This document shows, piece after piece, positions 5,359-6,929 of a DNA stretch of 6,929 bases. The translations under genes were made by a program, and so were the position numbers. The notes under the pieces were generated by a model. That model did not search any database and had not been told where the DNA came from. It worked only from the letters and a program-made list of their open reading frames with translations. Source of the stretch: an uncultured Prevotellaceae bacterium. GTDB taxonomy: Bacteria > Bacteroidota > Bacteroidia > Bacteroidales > Muribaculaceae. Numbering within the stretch: position 1 is the first letter of the stretch; every line of letters begins with the position of its first letter. The stretch spans positions 1-6,929 of the forward strand of contig CALZFJ010000112.1 in the NCBI GenBank assembly GCA_945645715.1, in the 5' to 3' direction.

Positions 5359-6435
5359 CTACTTGAGGTGGGTGCGGAAGATGGGGAGGAAGAAGCGAGC
5401 ACAGCGCTCGAAGCCGAGGTCGGTGAAGTGTGCGCAATCTACCGTACCCTCATTGTCGTCGCCTATCATGCCGCGCGACGACACAAAGTGCACATTAGCA
5501 TCGCCGGCGCTGCGGAACTTGCGGTAAAACTCAAGCCAGGTTGCATCTTTTTCTTCAATTATGCGGCGCGTTTCAGTGTTGAAGCGCATATTGGGAAATT
5601 CGGGAGTCTGCACCATTAAGATGGGAGTAGTGGGGTGAGCTTTGCGCAAGATAGAGTAGAATCGCTCGGTTCGCTCCTTGATTTGAGGCGTGGTGACGTT
5701 GGGCAGGCAGTCGAGTACATAGATCCCGGCATCGATAGCAGCCATCATTTCGGCAATTTCATAGTCGAGTCGTCCATTTCCGCTGAAGCCGAGGTTGATA
5801 ACCACGCGATTGAGTTCGCGCTCAATGATGTTGGTGGCAGCCATTCCCGGTCGGGAAGCACAGCCGCCTTGGGTGATGCTGGTGCCATACCACACAATCG
5901 GCTTTTCAGCCACAGGGAGGTCGATAGCAGGCGGTGCGATGATAGCGGTGGAGTCGATGCCAATCTCGAGCGATGAGCAACTGTCGTAGAGTGGAAGAAA
6001 GAGGAGGTATTCGCGCTCTTCGGGAGTCATGTTGCTCATTAGCGTGTATTTGTTGTCGGGCTTCACTCCAGGGCGGGCAGCATTGACGAAGGTCCACGAG
6101 CCATCGCTCTGCAAGGTGTAAAGATCAAGACCACGCACGCCTGTGGCAGTCATGTGGTTCATCGAGAAATTATTTGTGGAGTGCCATTTCAGCCCAATTG
6201 TGGATGTATTGGAGCGGAAACGCACGGCAATTCCGGCAGAGTTGCGCCCCACGCCCCATAGCCCTTGGCGAATGTGCCCGCTGAGCGAGTCGGGGAGTCG
6301 GCTGAAGATGGTGTCGGTGGCATAGGTGGGCTTGCCTATGATTCTGAATTGCGTAGCATCGCGATATTGCAGTTCGGCGATGGCAGTGGTAGCCATTGCG
6401 CAGACGATGATCAGTGAAAGAAGAAGTTTTCTCAT
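5359..6435 (-). CDS. exported SGNH/GDSL hydrolase with N-terminal GxDLY domain (carbohydrate esterase-like)
   Basis: Predicted 358-residue exported esterase, probably removing acetyl or similar groups from polysaccharide. Residues 1-20 are a signal peptide ending AIA|E. About 25-170 is the jelly-roll-like N-terminal domain carrying GLDLY (102-106). About 178-355 is the SGNH domain of the Lipase_GDSL_3 type: GTSITQGG with nucleophile Ser186, NLGFSGNG (214-221) as the glycine block, LDCLPN with Asn246, and DCAHFTDLG with the Asp333/His336 pair, so all four blocks are present. ATG 6435 starts the signal peptide, and a -7 box lies at 6470-6477. No SusC/D genes or glycosidases adjoin it in this window, so the substrate is open. 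It ends 2 bp from the stop of the convergent DUF4143 remnant, leaving no room for its own terminator. Confidence 0.9.
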   Translation of the reverse strand: MRKLLLSLIIVCAMATTAIAELQYRDATQFRIIGKPTYATDTIFSRLPDSLSGHIRQGLWGVGRNSAGIAVRFRSNTSTIGLKWHSTNNFSMNHMTATGVRGLDLYTLQSDGSWTFVNAARPGVKPDNKYTLMSNMTPEEREYLLFLPLYDSCSSLEIGIDSTAIIAPPAIDLPVAEKPIVWYGTSITQGGCASRPGMAATNIIERELNRVVINLGFSGNGRLDYEIAEMMAAIDAGIYVLDCLPNVTTPQIKERTERFYSILRKAHPTTPILMVQTPEFPNMRFNTETRRIIEEKDATWLEFYRKFRSAGDANVHFVSSRGMIGDDNEGTVDCAHFTDLGFERCARFFLPIFRTHLK

Positions 6436-6469
6436 GATGATAATTATGTTTCAAAAAATTGATATGTTG

Positions 6470-6477
6470 CAAAATTA
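6470..6477 (-). promoter_or_regulatory. -7 promoter box for the SGNH hydrolase gene
   Basis: The reverse strand reads TAATTTTG, a full TAnnTTTG match, placing the transcript start near 6462 and a leader of about 27 bases before ATG 6435. No clear TTG is seen at 19-21 bases upstream. Confidence 0.45.
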
Positions 6478-6582
6478 GTGATAATTGCCGAGAAACGCTT
6501 GGATATGAGCCTGAATATTGTTACTTTTTTCACCATTATGGGGCAAAATCACTGTTTTTTAGGTATATGATTAAAAAGTTGC

Positions 6583-6590
6583 TAACTTTG
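6583..6590 (+). promoter_or_regulatory. -7 promoter box for the 3' lipoprotein gene
   Basis: TAACTTTG matches TAnnTTTG and is followed by CA. It gives a start near 6597 and a leader of about 40 bases before ATG 6639. The upstream -33 position is T-rich (TGTTTTTT at 6553-6560) without a clean TTG. Confidence 0.45.
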
Positions 6591-6638
6591 CAAGAGTATT
6601 AAATGTTGTAGTACAGAAGAAACTTTTTTATAATTACT

Positions 6639-6929
6639 ATGATAAAATCACTGAGAATAACAATATCATTCCTCCTTGTGATAGCTATAGCAGTTGCTTC
6701 GTGCGGTTACGACGATGTGGTGACCGACAAGGTGGAGGCTGTGCGCCTTTCGGGCTTCGACAACAGTGGCGAGCTGCCCAAGAAGATTGAAGGCGGCACC
6801 TGTCCTCGCATGGCATATATGCTGTGGGTATCGTTCCGGCTCAGCGACTATGCCGATGTGGCACACCTGACACAGCCAATGACGGGGCTACGCATTATCA
6901 CCGTGTCCTACTTTGATTCCGGACACCCG
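6639..6929 (+). CDS. lipoprotein of unknown function, N-terminal part (cut by window edge)
   Basis: The frame is open from ATG 6639 to the window end (97 residues). Residues 1-21 are a signal peptide with a hydrophobic core (ISFLLVIAIAV), and the lipobox-like VASC has Cys22 as the lipidated residue. The cysteine is followed by GYDDVVTDK, whose acidic residues could suit surface export in Bacteroidales, although this is not the canonical signal. The body contains LSGFDNSGELP and YMLWVSFRLSDYAD. It loosely recalls the small Bacteroidales lipoprotein DUFs (perhaps DUF5034), but I cannot assign the family with confidence. It is divergent from the SGNH hydrolase gene across 203 bases with separate promoter boxes. 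Confidence 0.8.
   Translation, partial: MIKSLRITISFLLVIAIAVASCGYDDVVTDKVEAVRLSGFDNSGELPKKIEGGTCPRMAYMLWVSFRLSDYADVAHLTQPMTGLRIITVSYFDSGHP

Noticed and set aside
957..6435. A polysaccharide utilisation locus linking the GH43 and SGNH genes
   Set aside because: The two genes are separated by tdk, an oppositely oriented remnant and several promoters, and no SusC/SusD or regulator is in the window. A functional link is only plausible, not shown.

Overview
The window looks like a member of the order Bacteroidales, most likely a gut-type lineage such as Muribaculaceae or a relative (family level is inference). Several gene starts are preceded by the Bacteroidetes -7 box TAnnTTTG. In three cases it sits exactly 20 bases after a TTG -33 element. 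None of the confident genes has a Shine-Dalgarno sequence in front of it. The gene content also fits: a secreted GH43 enzyme with an FG-GAP propeller and a type IX-secretion-like tail, a GxDLY-type SGNH esterase, small lipoproteins, and a DUF4143 ATPase remnant.

Layout. Positions 1-282 (minus) hold the N-terminal 94 residues of a trans-polyprenyl diphosphate synthase. A 102-residue lipoprotein gene (338-646, minus) lies just upstream of it. The 310-base gap 647-956 holds a promoter box for the lipoprotein, a strong minus-strand promoter (811-841) aimed at a hairpin/T-run terminator only about 60 bases away (741-772), and a GC-rich hairpin (882-919) between that unit and the next gene. Positions 957-3686 (minus) encode a 909-residue exported GH43-like glycosidase with seven Ca-loop FG-GAP repeats, a fibronectin III-like domain and a sorting-tail-like end. 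A 21-bp tandem duplication lies in its leader. Thymidine kinase (tdk, 3817-4446, minus) is upstream, with its own promoter.

The 515 bases upstream of tdk are the most unusual part. They carry a palindromic operator-like site, four 32-bp tandem units with palindromic cores (4585-4712), a plus-strand promoter (4812-4843), and 34-bp direct repeats (4848-4949). These lead into what appears to be an AAA_14/DUF4143 ATPase gene with almost all of its ATPase part deleted (4962-5356). Converging on it with a 2-bp gap is an SGNH/GDSL esterase gene (5359-6435, minus). The window ends in the first 97 codons of a plus-strand lipoprotein gene (6639 onward).

How the genes fit together. The GH43 enzyme and the esterase are both exported and would suit breakdown of acetylated plant or host-derived polysaccharide, but they are not in one operon and no SusC/SusD pair is visible. 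Tdk (nucleoside salvage) and the polyprenyl synthase (isoprenoid synthesis) are housekeeping genes. The region therefore reads as ordinary chromosome interrupted by repeat-rich, recombination-scarred intergenic DNA around tdk. I found no complete new multi-gene system. The strongest candidates for something undescribed are the 32-bp palindrome array, the 34-bp leader repeats and the compact promoter-terminator unit at 741-841.
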